From positions 56,483,168 through 56,547,167 of the forward strand of contig OZ026612.1 in the NCBI GenBank assembly GCA_964020975.1: DNA of 64,000 nucleotides. Reading direction: 5' to 3'. Within the stretch, counting starts at the first letter, position 1. Every line of letters starts with the position of its first letter. Shown piece after piece: positions 63,514 to 64,000 of this stretch. This stretch comes from Hermodice carunculata (Eukaryota > Annelida > Polychaeta > Eunicida > Amphinomidae). A model generated the notes under the pieces. It had not been told where the DNA came from, did not search any database, and was given only the letters and a program-made list of their open reading frames with translations. A program made the position numbers and the translations under genes.

Positions 63514-64000
63514 ATATATTCCTGCAATTCTCCACGCGATCCAAGTGGCGCGATTAGATGGGAATTAATTGTAACTGTATGATTAAAACTAGTTTGATAA
63601 TCCTATAAAGCAGTACCTTTGATTAAGGAGAGGGGCAAATTGAATGATACCCATAACATGCGTTGCTTTCAAAACTTTTAATGAATGACCAGTATATGTG
63701 CCGTGTTCCGGAAACCTTATGTAGATTACCTAAAACACAATACTATGTCCCTGGCTTTACTAACAATATAGTCTTTAATAAATGTTTCCGTGCACTGCTT
63801 AAATTACACGGTATTCCCCCATAAATTGATTGAATGTACCGCGAGACATTGCACGCATGTGTGGGTTTTCTTGCCACGGCAAGCTGACTTTATTAACCAG
63901 AATTCCGAGCCACTTGATTACACCCTCAAGCCTTTCGCCCTTAAACTGGCGAAATCCGGATGGAAGTAAACTCTCATCTGCTTCTATGATTTACATCTTT
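63514..64000. other. No gene seen
   Basis: Nothing recognised up to the right window edge. Confidence 0.35.

Overview
The window looks like intergenic or intronic DNA from a marine invertebrate animal. Reasons: no bacterial-style gene packing, very long (TA)n and other microsatellites, frequent TAGGCCTA-type motifs often seen in echinoderm, hemichordate and other marine deuterostome genomes, and decayed LINEs, a Penelope-like fragment and a Tc1/mariner transposon of animal type. The lineage below 'marine invertebrate, perhaps deuterostome' is inference. I could not recognise any host protein-coding gene, tRNA or rRNA in the 64 kb; one minus-strand exon candidate near the right edge is weak.

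Layout. 1-2 kb: an element bounded by long inverted arms, cut by the left edge. 3.5-6.6 kb: small minisatellite and MITE-like repeats around a 78-bp AT microsatellite. 7.4-10.4 kb: a decayed minus-strand LINE with a near-perfect Tc1-like transposon (339-aa transposase, full DD34E triad, identical 27-bp termini) nested in it. 10.7-11.2 kb: a minisatellite built on TTCCTGGGAA-like half-palindromes every 20-22 bp; the same repeat recurs inverted at 26.3-26.8 kb. 11.5-19 kb: three copies (one inverted, two direct) of a large composite repeat of 1.5-2.7 kb carrying a tandem AT-rich array, a simple-repeat stretch, a shared core and a small CAGT...ACTG element. 19.2-24.6 kb: the largest coding object, a minus-strand non-LTR retrotransposon with an esterase-type ORF1 and an endonuclease/reverse-transcriptase ORF2, broken by only a few stops and frameshifts and flanked by a 14-bp direct repeat. 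27.1-27.7 kb: an older second copy of the same LINE family. 29.5-30.4 kb: a different LINE relic.

30-64 kb: mostly unassigned AT-rich DNA with scattered relics: a Penelope-like reverse transcriptase fragment (about 38.8-39.5 kb), a three-unit repeat block (42.4-43.2 kb), a long near-perfect hairpin (49.79-49.88 kb), a LINE C-terminal zinc-knuckle fragment (59.15-59.48 kb), a LINE 3' tail near 63.04 kb, and many microsatellites and 11-14 base G or C runs.

The parts form layers of insertion rather than a pathway: LINEs landed first in places, a Tc1 element later entered one LINE, a SINE-like piece entered one copy of the composite repeat, and the composite repeat was copied in both orientations. 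I see no convincing undescribed functional system. The best candidates for something new are the 21-bp-periodic palindromic minisatellite family and the composite repeat. No LTR retrovirus, Polinton or CRISPR array was recognised.
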